Assembly (NCBI GenBank): GCA_022448995.1
Contig: JAKVCT010000017.1
Location: 1-37,582, forward strand
Source: Saprospiraceae bacterium
GTDB lineage: Bacteria > Bacteroidota > Bacteroidia > Chitinophagales > Saprospiraceae
Direction: 5' to 3'
DNA: 37,582 nt
Under the pieces are notes generated by a model. The model was not told the DNA's origin and did no database searches. It saw only the letters and a list, made by a program, of their open reading frames with translations. The position numbers and the translations under genes were made by a program. This document shows, one piece after another, positions 16,467-25,399 of the stretch. Every line of letters begins with the position of its first letter. The stretch's first letter is position 1.

Positions 16467-18110
16467 TTATTTATTTTCCAATAATTCTGAAAATTGTTCC
16501 TCATCAGCAAACAACTCTATTGCTGATTCTACATCTGTGTCTTTTGACAAACGTGCCTCAATTTGACCTTTCTCAAAATAATATCTACCAATAATTTCAT
16601 TTTCTAATAAACCTAAGACTTCGTCTTTTCGAACAGTAAGCTGTTTTTGTCTAGTTTCTACTAATGACTGACGAATCTTATCTATCGTTGCACGCATTTC
16701 ATCAAGTGTGCCCTCTTTTTCAGCAGTTTGCTCTAGTTTTTTTAAGGATTGTTCACTTTTAGTTTCCAGATCATATTTTTTCACAAAAGTCAAAAACGCT
16801 TCAAAATCCTTCTCTGTTAGCTTAAACTCCTTAGCACCAACAATAGAATCATGTTGATTTCTATAATTCGTTGCAAAATCAAAAATCACCTTCTTTGCTA
16901 ACAACTGTTTGGCAATCGTTGATTTCTCTTCCTTTTCAATCTTCAAATCAGGTGCTAAACCATTTCCATCTTTTACTGCCCTACCATTCTTAGTTGTAAA
17001 ACTTTGACGTAAAGAATCTGGAATCTGCACAGGTTTACCATCTTTATAATCTAGTGCTTGTATACAACGTCCACTTGGGATATAATACTTGGCAGTCGTG
17101 AGTTTTATCTTGGAATTATAACCTACGTCACGGGTATTCTGCACCAAGCCCTTACCAAACGAATTGCGCCCAACCAATAATCCTCTATCAAAATCCTGAA
17201 TAGCACCAGCCACAATCTCTGATGCAGAAGCAGAACGACCATTCATTAGGATAATCAACGGGATATCCATATCAATAGGTTTGTTCATAGTCTTAAATGA
17301 CCGATCCCAATTAGCAATCTTATTTCTTGTATAAACAACCTCTAATCCTTTAGGAATAAATATATTACAAATACTAACAGCCTCTATCAAAAGTCCTCCA
17401 CCATTATTTCTTAGATCTAGGATGATTTGTTCAGGATTATGTTCTTCTTGCAATTCCTTAAATGCATCAGCGATATTTCCTGCTGCTCGTTCCGTAAAAG
17501 TAGTCAATACTACATAAGCAGTTTTTTCATCTAACATACTGTAGTATGGAACATTCTTACGACTTACTTTTTCCCTTGTAAACTCTATAGAACGTGATTT
17601 CCCCAAAGGACGCTTCCATTCTACTGTGACCTGTGTTCCTGCGCGCCCTTGCAAGAGTTCCTCTACTTCTTCTCTCTTTTTACCTTCTAGGTCGGCTCCG
17701 TCAATACGTAAGATTTCGTCTCCTACCCAAATTTCAACCTTCTGGGCAGGACTTTCTTCCAATACTTTTTTGACTATAAATTTACCTTGATGTTTCATTA
17801 CCTCTACACCAATACCATCCCATCCCCCTTTGACATTCTTCCAAACTTGCTGGCGTTGTGCCTCTGAGTAAAAATTGGTATATGGATCCATATCAGCTAG
17901 CATCGAATCCAAAGCGGTTCGCATGAGTTGGTTAGGATCAGTTTCGTCCACATAATGTTCATTGACTTCACGGTAAACCTCTGAGAAGATTTCCATATTT
18001 TGGGTGATTTTTATTAAGCGCCCAAAGTCTGTGGAGAGGAAGAAAACACTTGTTCCGATCAGTGTCAACCAAAGTAAATGATAACTATTTTTTTTTAGGA
18101 TTGAAAACAT
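16467..18110 (-). CDS. S41-family C-terminal processing peptidase (first of a tandem pair)
   Basis: The protein has 547 residues and the same plan as its neighbour: N-terminal anchor (about 11-27), PDZ (about 97-170, GGWDGIGVEV...VGDEILRIDG), catalytic core with LDLRNNGGG (231-239), SASASE with Ser295, and SFGKGLVQ with Lys320, then a helical tail. By eye the catalytic cores are alike while the linkers and tails differ, so the duplication is old and the copies may have different substrates. It starts 12 bases after the murI stop, so co-transcription is likely. Confidence 0.93.
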   Translation of the reverse strand: MFSILKKNSYHLLWLTLIGTSVFFLSTDFGRLIKITQNMEIFSEVYREVNEHYVDETDPNQLMRTALDSMLADMDPYTNFYSEAQRQQVWKNVKGGWDGIGVEVMKHQGKFIVKKVLEESPAQKVEIWVGDEILRIDGADLEGKKREEVEELLQGRAGTQVTVEWKRPLGKSRSIEFTREKVSRKNVPYYSMLDEKTAYVVLTTFTERAAGNIADAFKELQEEHNPEQIILDLRNNGGGLLIEAVSICNIFIPKGLEVVYTRNKIANWDRSFKTMNKPIDMDIPLIILMNGRSASASEIVAGAIQDFDRGLLVGRNSFGKGLVQNTRDVGYNSKIKLTTAKYYIPSGRCIQALDYKDGKPVQIPDSLRQSFTTKNGRAVKDGNGLAPDLKIEKEEKSTIAKQLLAKKVIFDFATNYRNQHDSIVGAKEFKLTEKDFEAFLTFVKKYDLETKSEQSLKKLEQTAEKEGTLDEMRATIDKIRQSLVETRQKQLTVRKDEVLGLLENEIIGRYYFEKGQIEARLSKDTDVESAIELFADEEQFSELLENK

Positions 18111-18122
18111 AAGCTGTTTCTC

Positions 18123-18977
18123 TTACTTGTTTATAATGAATAACTTATCTTCTATTGAAGGTACTAGGATATGCCCATTTTGCCATGGAGCCACTTTCAG
18201 AGGGATCTCTGTTCCATAAAAAAGCTGAGCAGTCTGCTCAAATGTAGGAGTATAATCAGAAACATAAAACTGATGTTCTACAACTTGTCCCAAAGGAGCT
18301 TCTAGCCCCAATTGTTTTAGTGTGGTACTCACTGTTGCAGCCACTACATCAATAGCATCCAAAACCTGAATATTCCCCTCCCAATACTCTTCTATTTCTG
18401 AACGAATCAAAGGATAATGTGTGCAAGCCAATAAAAGAGCTTCTATATCGTCAAAATCAGGATAAGACAGATAATTATGAATTAATGCTCTACGCACTGT
18501 ATTTTGGATATAGTTTTCTTCGATCATTTGAGCTAAAAGCCCTGTAGCCAAAGAAACAACTGTGAGATTAGGTTGAGCAGACAACAAACGTTGTACATAT
18601 ACCCCAGAATGGACAGTTGCTCGAGTTGCTATGATTCCTATTTTAGCATAGGCTTCTTTCTCCACTTTTTCGACCAAAGGATCTATTACATTAATTATGG
18701 GGATAATCCCCGAAAACTGTTCTGCTAGTAGTTTTGAAGCTGCTGCTGATGCCGAATTACATGCAATAACAATTAGCTTGCAACCTTTCTGAATCAAAAA
18801 TTCAACAATAGCTGTTGAGTAGTTTCGTATGGAAGTAGCAGATTTATCGCCGTAGGGCAAATGTGCTGTATCTCCAAAATAAATGATAGATTCATTAGGA
18901 AGTGCTTCTGCGATACCTCTTGCTATCGTCAATCCTCCTATACCTGAATCAAAAATCCCGATGGCTTCTTTTGACAT
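18123..18977 (-). CDS. murI: Glutamate racemase
   Basis: MurI interconverts L- and D-glutamate to supply D-Glu for peptidoglycan stem peptides, in the cytoplasm. The 284-residue protein carries the family marks: IGIFDSGIGGLT (Asp10), YFGDTAHLPYG, the first catalytic Cys in ACNSASA (Cys73) and the second in ACTHYPL (Cys185). Length is about normal. It is the first gene of a run with two S41 proteases, linking precursor supply with envelope proteolysis. Its upstream region contains TTAAGTACACTGTAAC, a member of a dispersed repeat family found before several starts here. Confidence 0.96.
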   Translation of the reverse strand: MSKEAIGIFDSGIGGLTIARGIAEALPNESIIYFGDTAHLPYGDKSATSIRNYSTAIVEFLIQKGCKLIVIACNSASAAASKLLAEQFSGIIPIINVIDPLVEKVEKEAYAKIGIIATRATVHSGVYVQRLLSAQPNLTVVSLATGLLAQMIEENYIQNTVRRALIHNYLSYPDFDDIEALLLACTHYPLIRSEIEEYWEGNIQVLDAIDVVAATVSTTLKQLGLEAPLGQVVEHQFYVSDYTPTFEQTAQLFYGTEIPLKVAPWQNGHILVPSIEDKLFIINK

Positions 18978-19350
18978 TAAAGTTGATATTGAAATAAATT
19001 AAGTACACTGTAACAATAGTACGTGAAGCTTTCGCTTCGCTGAGCACTTATTGTGCTTTTAAACAAATGATAATTAAGTAAGTAGGTGGACATAATTATG
19101 TGATTATAGTTCGTAGATTATAGAAAATATCTAACAAGTAATAGAGTATCTTCAATAGCAAAGGTGTCACAAAACAAACGATTGCCCATCCATTAAACGC
19201 TCTAAAAAACTTTACCAATTAAAATCTACTAATAACACATTCTAATATAACCTAATTCTTAAAAAATTGATACAAGAATCTAAAGCCTTAACAAAACAAT
19301 TAGATTCTGTACGATGAATAAAATCATTGCTATGATCTAGTCACATGACC
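18978..19350. other. Intergenic region with three repeat families
   Basis: No gene is seen. TTAAGTACACTGTAAC (about 19000-19014), a GAA-loop repeat in inverse orientation (GCTTTCGCTTCGCTGAGCAC, about 19028-19047) and AAGTAAGTAGGTGGACATAA (about 19077-19096) follow one another. The rest is plain AT-rich DNA. Confidence 0.5.
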
Positions 19351-19749
19351 TTAATAATCATATTCTAGATACTCTGGTACTGCAACATTATAAATTACAT
19401 ATTCTTCAGCTTCTTTACCATTAATTACTACTGGTACCTGTTCCTCATTGGCCTTGATTGTAATAACTCCATTCTCTTTTTTTACATAAACCTTATATCT
19501 TCCTTGTTGGATCAAATCTTCAATAAGTTGAGGATCCGCTAAATCTAAGGAAATAATGCATTCTACAATAATAACCGTTGAATAAGTTTCTTTGATATTT
19601 ACTTCAAAATTGGGATTCGTAATCGAAGTTTCAAGGCGTTCTGCCATCCCTACATCAAAAACCTGATGTACCCTAGCTTCAACCTGTGCTAAACTAAGTT
19701 GACCAACTCCAGTAAAAATCAAGAAGAAAATAAAAGTAACTGTTTTCAT
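19351..19749 (-). CDS. Small exported protein of unknown function
   Basis: The protein has 132 residues with a signal peptide (about 1-21, ending SLAQ). The mature part alternates beta-type segments (FEVNIKETYSTVIIVECIISL, RYKVYVKKENGVITIKA, EYVIYNVAVPEYLEY), which recalls, without proof, the beta-helical adhesin-like DUF4097 type. It ends abruptly in EYLEYDY, so it may be a stand-alone small domain. It lies 44 bases downstream of the phosphatidylcholine-synthase-like gene on the same strand, so it may share its transcript. Confidence 0.65.
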   Translation of the reverse strand: MKTVTFIFFLIFTGVGQLSLAQVEARVHQVFDVGMAERLETSITNPNFEVNIKETYSTVIIVECIISLDLADPQLIEDLIQQGRYKVYVKKENGVITIKANEEQVPVVINGKEAEEYVIYNVAVPEYLEYDY

Positions 19750-19793
19750 AAGAAAAAATTAAATACGCTTGCTAGATAGTTGATGTATCACTT

Positions 19794-20591
19794 CTAAGCA
19801 ATCCCTTTGGTTTCCTTGTCAAAATATGTATGATAAATGCCCAAAAATCCAAAATAAGCTAAAGTTAAAATAGAAACGACTCTAGCAATTATTTCTAAAT
19901 AAACTCCTGAAAAATCCCATTCTATAACTACTAATAGCGCAAAATTACTACCAATACACAATATAGTAACAATTATATTCAGTACTTGAAATTTTTGAGT
20001 TCGACTAGGGTACATAAATTTAATTGGCACAAAATGCAAGATACCAAATACCAATACTAAAATAAAATTCCAGATGGGAGGTAGATTGAATACATAATAT
20101 AAATAAAAAGCAACTAAATTCCACAGAACAGGAAACCCTACAAAATAATAGTCTTCTGAGACCATTCCTTCTTTTCCATAATAAATAGCAGAAATCAACA
20201 GGATGATGACAGCTGTCACTTCGCGTAAATAATCTGGAATTAGGTATTCGCCCCCATCTGTTACACTGATACCACCCTGTGTAGCTGCATAAATCAAGTA
20301 TGCAGGAATAATAGCATAGGTGGCAAAATCAATAACATAGTCCATAGTCTTGCCAGATATATTTGGTAGGACTTCTGTGGTCTTAACCATTCGTGCAAAC
20401 GTTCCATCTATTCCATCAATGATGGTTGTGACCAATAATAAAATAAATGCTAAGAAGAAATTAGCTTCAGCAATGGCAACAATAGCAAAAAAACCTGCTA
20501 CAATACCCGATGCTGTAAATAAATGTACAGCCCAAGCAGCTAGTTTTCGTCCTGTACTATATTCCAATTTATGATTTAGTTCTTTTCCCAT
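19794..20591 (-). CDS. pcs: CDP-alcohol phosphatidyltransferase, probable phosphatidylcholine synthase
   Basis: Phosphatidylcholine synthase joins choline to CDP-diacylglycerol, releasing CMP, in the inner membrane. The 265-residue protein has about eight hydrophobic segments. Its CDP-alcohol motif reads DGIDGTFAR (59-67) then GKTMDYVID (80-88), giving the required Asp residues 62, 84 and 88. The 12 residues between Arg67 and Gly80 match the longer spacing of bacterial Pcs rather than the spacing of about 8 in PgsA/PssA-type enzymes, and EVLP and VIDFATYAIIPA also follow Pcs. The divergent neighbour is a choline-transporter-like protein, which supports the call. A different alcohol acceptor cannot be excluded. 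Confidence 0.8.
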   Translation of the reverse strand: MGKELNHKLEYSTGRKLAAWAVHLFTASGIVAGFFAIVAIAEANFFLAFILLLVTTIIDGIDGTFARMVKTTEVLPNISGKTMDYVIDFATYAIIPAYLIYAATQGGISVTDGGEYLIPDYLREVTAVIILLISAIYYGKEGMVSEDYYFVGFPVLWNLVAFYLYYVFNLPPIWNFILVLVFGILHFVPIKFMYPSRTQKFQVLNIIVTILCIGSNFALLVVIEWDFSGVYLEIIARVVSILTLAYFGFLGIYHTYFDKETKGIA

Positions 20592-20925
20592 TATAGAATT
20601 GATAATTACTTTTGATTCTTAATTCACGAATTTAATGTAATTCGGTAGTTATAGTTATAATAGTTGATTGATTTTTTTAATTTTGGCTGAAACTAAAGCC
20701 GAATAGCGCTTACTAACTAATTTCATAATCAAGATAATTCACCTTAGACACACAAAACAACCTAAGGACACAAACAATTGATTATCAACTAAAAGCCACT
20801 AAAAGCTTAGTTTTGACAGCAAAAAAAGTCACGAGCAATTCATCCTAATAAGTGAAGTTGTAAAAAAAGATTAAGTACGCTAGAACCTAACTCTCCGTGT
20901 ATTTTCTAACTTATAATATAGATTT
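20592..20925. promoter_or_regulatory. Shared divergent upstream region of pcs and the choline-transporter-like gene
   Basis: These 334 bases must carry both promoters. A GGCT/AGCC dyad lies at about 20684-20700 (TTTTGGCTGAAACTAAAGCC), and a degenerate member of the TTAAGTAC-N-CT repeat family at about 20873. No clear TAnnTTTG box is seen. A choline-responsive regulator site may sit here, but none can be named. Confidence 0.4.
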
Positions 20926-22944
20926 ATGTCTAAAAAAAAATCTTGGCAGCTCTTCCTCCCTACTCTGATCATGATGGGTCTACTCAGCCTAATGGGTTTA
21001 TATATTTATTTGAGTAACTCTTCCACGATTCCTCAAGAAGAAATCCATACAGAAATAAATCTACAAGCGGATCGCTCAAAGGCTCCACTCGAGGAATTAT
21101 CTCAACAGATCACCAATTTTCGGAACACCTTAGATCAAATACAACTCCAATCACTTGCAGATAAAGGTATCCATAATCTAGCCATAAAAGATACCCAGAA
21201 AATTCTTTTGGACAAAATTGTACAGAGCTATTTACAATTTCTACCCAAAACCTACAAAAAGACACAGTATCTAGCTCAAGAAAATGCAATTCTTCGATTA
21301 AATCAATATAATCCACAACTTTTAGATTATCAGTCGAAGTCTTTGCATATCTACTTCAAATCAACAGAGCCCAATACGCCCCCCTCTATTTTGGTTATAG
21401 ACCAGATCCAAGGTAAAATCTTTTGGGGAGGCTTCTTCTCTATGTTATTCTTTTATGGCTTTATATTTTTTATTGGGAGCTATTTGGCCTCTCGCAAAAA
21501 AACACAGGCCTCAGATGAAGATGTACTCTTAGCGGGGCGTTCTATCCCCTTATGGATTGCCGTTTTTACGATGAGTGCTACCTGGATTGGAGGAGGCTAT
21601 ATCAATGGAGCAGCAGAAGCTACATACAACTCAGGTTTGGTTTGGGTTCAAGCCCCTTGGGGTTATGCTTTAAGCCTAATTATTGGAGGTTTATTCTTTG
21701 CCAAAAAGATGCGCCGTTTCAAGTTTAGGACAATGTTAGATCCTTTGGCTCAAAGGTTTGGGCAACGTATGACTGCTGTACTTTTTCTACCAGCCTTATT
21801 TGGTGAACTGTTTTGGACAGCAGCTATTCTTTCTGCCTTGGGCTCTACCTTTGGTATTGTCCTAGGTATTGGATTTGAAGAGTCCATTTTATTATCTGCA
21901 TTTATTGCAATCGCATACACTGCTTTGGGTGGACTATGGGCTGTTGCTTTGACTGATGTTTTACAGATGCTATTGCTACTATTGGGATTAGGACTTACAC
22001 TACCTTATGCTGTAGAGGCTGTAGGAGGCTGGGATCTGGCGTGGTCTAGTTATGAACAAAAATACACAGGTGGGGCTAGCCTACTTCCTTCTTGGGAAAG
22101 TCTAGGTGGCTCTTATTTTACTTGGTGGGACTATGCACTTCTATTGATTTTTGGAGGCATTCCTTGGCAGGTATATTTCCAACGTGTACTCTCTGCAAAA
22201 AATGAAAGTACAGCTAGGAATCTCTCTATATTTGCAGGAGTGATTTGTTTATTGGCTGCCATTCCTCCCATTGTAATTGGTGTAGTAGGTAGTGCTGCTG
22301 TAGATAACTTGAGTATAGTTGCTCCAGCCGAAAGCCTACAGATTCTCCCCGAAATTATGCAGAACTTAACCCCTACTGTCATTGCAACTATTGGTTTAGG
22401 TGCTATTGCAGCAGCTGTAATGTCCTCTGCAGATTCGTCTATCTTATCTGCTTCTTCTATGGCAAGTTGGAATATCTACAGACCATTGATCAACCCAAGG
22501 GTCAAATCCGAACAACTCGCCAAAGTGATTAAACGTTGTATTTGGATCATAGGAATTGCTGCAACCTTGATTGCACTTCAGGTTAAGAGCGTCTACAGTC
22601 TGTGGTTTCTATGTGCTGACTTTGTGTACTGCTTGCTATTCCCTGCCTTGGTTTGTGCCTTATTTGATAAGAAGGCCAATGTCTATGGAGTTGCATTTGG
22701 ATTTACTGTAGCTGCATTTATTCGATTTTCGGGAGGAGATGCTACACTGGGAATTCCGACTCTGATTGACTACAGTATGGCAATTGAGGGCGACCCTACT
22801 GTGAAAAGCATTGAACTTCCCTTTAGGACCTTTGCAATGTTGGCAGGTTTGATAGGAATTATATTGGTATCTAGACTGACGCAGGGGATTTCCCCTGCGC
22901 GTAGCCTAACTATTGTTCAAGAAGAGGAGAATCCTCCTGAGTAG
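20926..22944 (+). CDS. Sodium:solute symporter resembling the animal high-affinity choline transporter (CHT1/SLC5A7)
   Basis: The 672-residue membrane protein has an N-terminal segment (about 8-28), an extracytoplasmic stretch (about 30-160), then the 13-helix SSS core. By memory its core reads much like CHT1: FTMSATWIGGGYINGAAEA (214-232), WVQAPWGYALSLIIGGLFFAK (240-260), TMLDP (269-273), GELFWTAAILSALGST (293-308), GGIPWQVYFQRVLS (410-423) and AVMSSADSSILSAS (497-510). CHT1 carries choline with sodium, and choline is therefore the favoured substrate; betaine or other quaternary amines are possible. The 130-residue outer extension is not part of CHT1. It is divergent from pcs. Its last 35 bases overlap the end of the convergent mnmD-like gene. 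Confidence 0.88.
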   Translation: MSKKKSWQLFLPTLIMMGLLSLMGLYIYLSNSSTIPQEEIHTEINLQADRSKAPLEELSQQITNFRNTLDQIQLQSLADKGIHNLAIKDTQKILLDKIVQSYLQFLPKTYKKTQYLAQENAILRLNQYNPQLLDYQSKSLHIYFKSTEPNTPPSILVIDQIQGKIFWGGFFSMLFFYGFIFFIGSYLASRKKTQASDEDVLLAGRSIPLWIAVFTMSATWIGGGYINGAAEATYNSGLVWVQAPWGYALSLIIGGLFFAKKMRRFKFRTMLDPLAQRFGQRMTAVLFLPALFGELFWTAAILSALGSTFGIVLGIGFEESILLSAFIAIAYTALGGLWAVALTDVLQMLLLLLGLGLTLPYAVEAVGGWDLAWSSYEQKYTGGASLLPSWESLGGSYFTWWDYALLLIFGGIPWQVYFQRVLSAKNESTARNLSIFAGVICLLAAIPPIVIGVVGSAAVDNLSIVAPAESLQILPEIMQNLTPTVIATIGLGAIAAAVMSSADSSILSASSMASWNIYRPLINPRVKSEQLAKVIKRCIWIIGIAATLIALQVKSVYSLWFLCADFVYCLLFPALVCALFDKKANVYGVAFGFTVAAFIRFSGGDATLGIPTLIDYSMAIEGDPTVKSIELPFRTFAMLAGLIGIILVSRLTQGISPARSLTIVQEEENPPE

Positions 22945-23629
22945 AAATCGTTGGTTCAGTAGATAAGAGAGTTTTGGTTGCTCGTGTCATTTCGCGTTTA
23001 TTCTTGGGGCCAGGTAAAGCTTCTACCTGAAAACCCAAAGCTTTCAAAGCTCTCTTGAAGGAACCCTTGGCACAATACGTTACCAAAACACCCTCAGGTT
23101 TCAGAGCATTATACATTTTCTCTAAGATAACTTGGTCCCAAAGCTCTGGCTGAGCATTGGGTGCAAATGCATCATAATACACGATATCATATAGATTATT
23201 CTTTTCAAGTTCTTGAAAAGTCGTAACCTCTTGAATAAATTTGAAGGTTTCATTCAACTGAATCCACTCGTTTCTTTTCTCGTGCATCTTGTAAAAAACT
23301 GCCTCTTCTCCTTCTGCATTTAAGATTTCTGGATAGTTTAACTGACGAACAAGTTCTCCCTCTACAGGATATGCCTCTATACCAGTATATGCTATATTAT
23401 ATCCCTTTTCCTTGGCATTGAGATAGGTCATAAAAGCATTCAAACCTGTACCAAAACCAATCTCTAAGATAGATAATTTAGGGTTTTGTTGCCCCTTGTG
23501 GTACAAGCCTGCGTCTAGAAATACAGTTTGTGTTTCTTGCATTGCCCCATAAATAGAATGGTAAGTCACTCCGAATTGCTCGGAGTGGAGCGTATGCGAT
23601 CCATCTTCTGTTTTTATAAGTTTTAGCAT
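22910..23629 (-). CDS. mnmD: MnmD-like SAM-dependent methyltransferase (tRNA mnm5U modification)
   Basis: The 239-residue cytosolic protein has the SAM-binding loop LEIGFGTGLNAF (51-62) and the later YDIVYYDAFAPNAQPELWD and GVLVTYCAKGSFKRALKALGF typical of the methyltransferase half of MnmC. Stand-alone versions (MnmD) carry out the last methylation of 5-aminomethyl-2-thiouridine in tRNA wobble position 34. There is no FAD oxidase half here, so the preceding step would need another enzyme. The gene overlaps the convergent transporter gene by 35 bases. Length fits stand-alone MnmD. Confidence 0.88.
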   Translation of the reverse strand: MLKLIKTEDGSHTLHSEQFGVTYHSIYGAMQETQTVFLDAGLYHKGQQNPKLSILEIGFGTGLNAFMTYLNAKEKGYNIAYTGIEAYPVEGELVRQLNYPEILNAEGEEAVFYKMHEKRNEWIQLNETFKFIQEVTTFQELEKNNLYDIVYYDAFAPNAQPELWDQVILEKMYNALKPEGVLVTYCAKGSFKRALKALGFQVEALPGPKNKREMTRATKTLLSTEPTISTQEDSPLLEQ

Positions 23630-23964
23630 TTTTTTATTCTTAATCAGCCGTATATAAATATTTTTGATCTAACTTTTTCAAGCATCTGTACTTAAGAAGT
23701 AACAGCAGATTCAAAATTGAGTTTAAGAATTTCGGTCTATATTGAAGTCTAAACTTTATTTTTCCACTTTTTCACTTGCAAAAGTCTAAAATACTAAAAT
23801 TTCGCTAGATAATCTGACTTTCTTTTTTAGAAAAAATAAAAAATGATTATCGCAAGATGAATTCTTACAATAATCATTTCTTAGAACTGTTATTTATACT
23901 TCAGTTCCTTGTATTTTGTAGGTTGATTTCTGGTTTAATACTGAACATACGTAGGTAGACCTAC
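23630..23964. other. Intergenic region with terminator
   Basis: No gene is seen. The region holds the lipoprotein-gene terminator (23829-23879) and TTTAATACTGAACATACG (about 23935-23952), a member of the TTCAGTATTAA repeat family. The remainder is AT-rich without recognisable structure. Confidence 0.5.
23829..23879 (-). terminator. Rho-independent terminator of the coiled-coil lipoprotein gene
   Basis: On the minus strand AAATGATTAT (23870-23879) pairs with ATAATCATTT (23841-23850). The run TTTATTTTTTC follows. It lies about 85 bases past the lipoprotein stop. Confidence 0.75.
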
Positions 23965-24906
23965 TTATTCTTTGATTAAAACAACAATTTTATCTGTCTT
24001 CCAGAATTTAGCATTATCTGTAACAATCAGTTTATTTCCTTCCAATTTATAAGAATTGATATCACGTTCAGGTAAGATTCTACTAATTGTTCCTTCTTCT
24101 CCACAAGAAAACTCATTGCTCTGAAAATAATTGACAATATCGCTGTAACCTTGAACTGCATTCTGATATTCTCTAGTCAACTTCATGGTTGTTTTCTGCA
24201 AAATACCATTTCTACGCAAATCTCTTTTGGAACCACAAGCAATGTATCCACGTGCCTGTTTATCAATAAAGGTATTTTTTTGTTGAAGGTCTGCGATTGT
24301 TTTTTTCAAGCGTTCCTCTGTACGTAGCAACTCATCCCGCTCATTTTTTAGTTCCTCATAAGTAGAAGCTAACTCTCCTGTTTTTTCCAGGAGTTGACTC
24401 TCCATCTTATTCAATGCTCTTTGCATGTCATCAATAACTGTTCTTGCCTCTTCTAACTCTCTTTCTTTTTCTAGAATTCTAGTTTCAGCCTGTTGAATCA
24501 TCTTCTTGAGCTGTTCATTCTCAATCTTATAAGACTTTATGCGCTCTTTCATACGCTTTGCCTCATTCTTAGCTTGCTGATTTGCTTCACTTAAAATCTT
24601 CAACTTTTCTACAATAGCTTGCTTCTGTGTCAAATTTCCAGTGATCTCTCGGCTTCTTGTCAAATCTTGAATTTGTTTTTCTCTACCAGCGATCATTCTT
24701 AATGTATCCTCTATTGCATTTAGTGTTTCTATGGCATCACTATACTCCCCCTTAATAAGTTGCTCTTCTGATTCATAAGCAGTTATTTTTTGTTCCATAG
24801 CAGCTTTCTCCTGCAACACTTTTTCATAATCTTCTTTATAGTTTTCACAAGCTCCTAAAAAAATGGTCAGACTCAATATACAAAGTATGGCTGAAATAAT
24901 TTTCAT
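23965..24906 (-). CDS. Coiled-coil lipoprotein
   Basis: From the ATG at 24906 the product has 313 residues and opens with a lipoprotein signal, MKIISAILCILSLTIFLGAC, whose Cys20 would be lipidated. Longer in-frame starts (24924, 24960) would put extra charged residues before the signal and are less likely. Residues 25-215 are an almost unbroken heptad-rich coiled coil (LKKMIQQAETRILEKERELEEA, and so on). A compact tail (about 225-313) follows, with two Cys (GYIACGSKRDLRRNG and NEFSCGEEG) and a beta-type end. It probably reaches from the membrane into the periplasm; partner unknown. Confidence 0.8.
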   Translation of the reverse strand: MKIISAILCILSLTIFLGACENYKEDYEKVLQEKAAMEQKITAYESEEQLIKGEYSDAIETLNAIEDTLRMIAGREKQIQDLTRSREITGNLTQKQAIVEKLKILSEANQQAKNEAKRMKERIKSYKIENEQLKKMIQQAETRILEKERELEEARTVIDDMQRALNKMESQLLEKTGELASTYEELKNERDELLRTEERLKKTIADLQQKNTFIDKQARGYIACGSKRDLRRNGILQKTTMKLTREYQNAVQGYSDIVNYFQSNEFSCGEEGTISRILPERDINSYKLEGNKLIVTDNAKFWKTDKIVVLIKE

Positions 24907-25399
24907 AGTATTTTTTAGTTTCATTAATTTGTAAACTTTCTGTAAGCTCCTGGTAACCAAAAACCTACATAAACTTAATTTATAAAATTCTAATTATCAA
25001 TAAAAAAGAACTCCGAGAGACTCAACGAAGTAAAGAATAAACGAACTCATAAGGTTTAGCAGTATGTTTAAGTATGGTTCGTGCATTCTAAATTTTAGGG
25101 TAATTCTAAAATAGATGTAGTATAGCACCCCCCCCGAAGGGCTTAGCGAAGCTAAAAAAGCTTTTATATTACAGTTTAGAATAAGTTTAGACTTAGAAGT
25201 TATTTAGTACAAAAATTCAGCGGATTCAGTGTGCCAAAGATAATTTTTAAACGACTTCATACTCTAAATTCAAGTATAAGAAATGCAAAGGTAATAATTT
25301 CTACTTTTTTTTTTTGTTCTAAAATCGAAAGTCTTTTCATCAAAAGTTTCTTCTCCTAAACAATTTTATAAAAGTTCTAGAACAAGAAGTAAGTAACTT
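24907..25399. other. Intergenic region with GAA-loop repeats
   Basis: No gene is seen. Members of the GAA-loop family lie at about 25010-25033 (GACTCAACGAAGTAAAG) and 25127-25154, the latter preceded by a run of eight C. A degenerate copy of the TATATTACAG family follows at about 25162. Confidence 0.5.
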
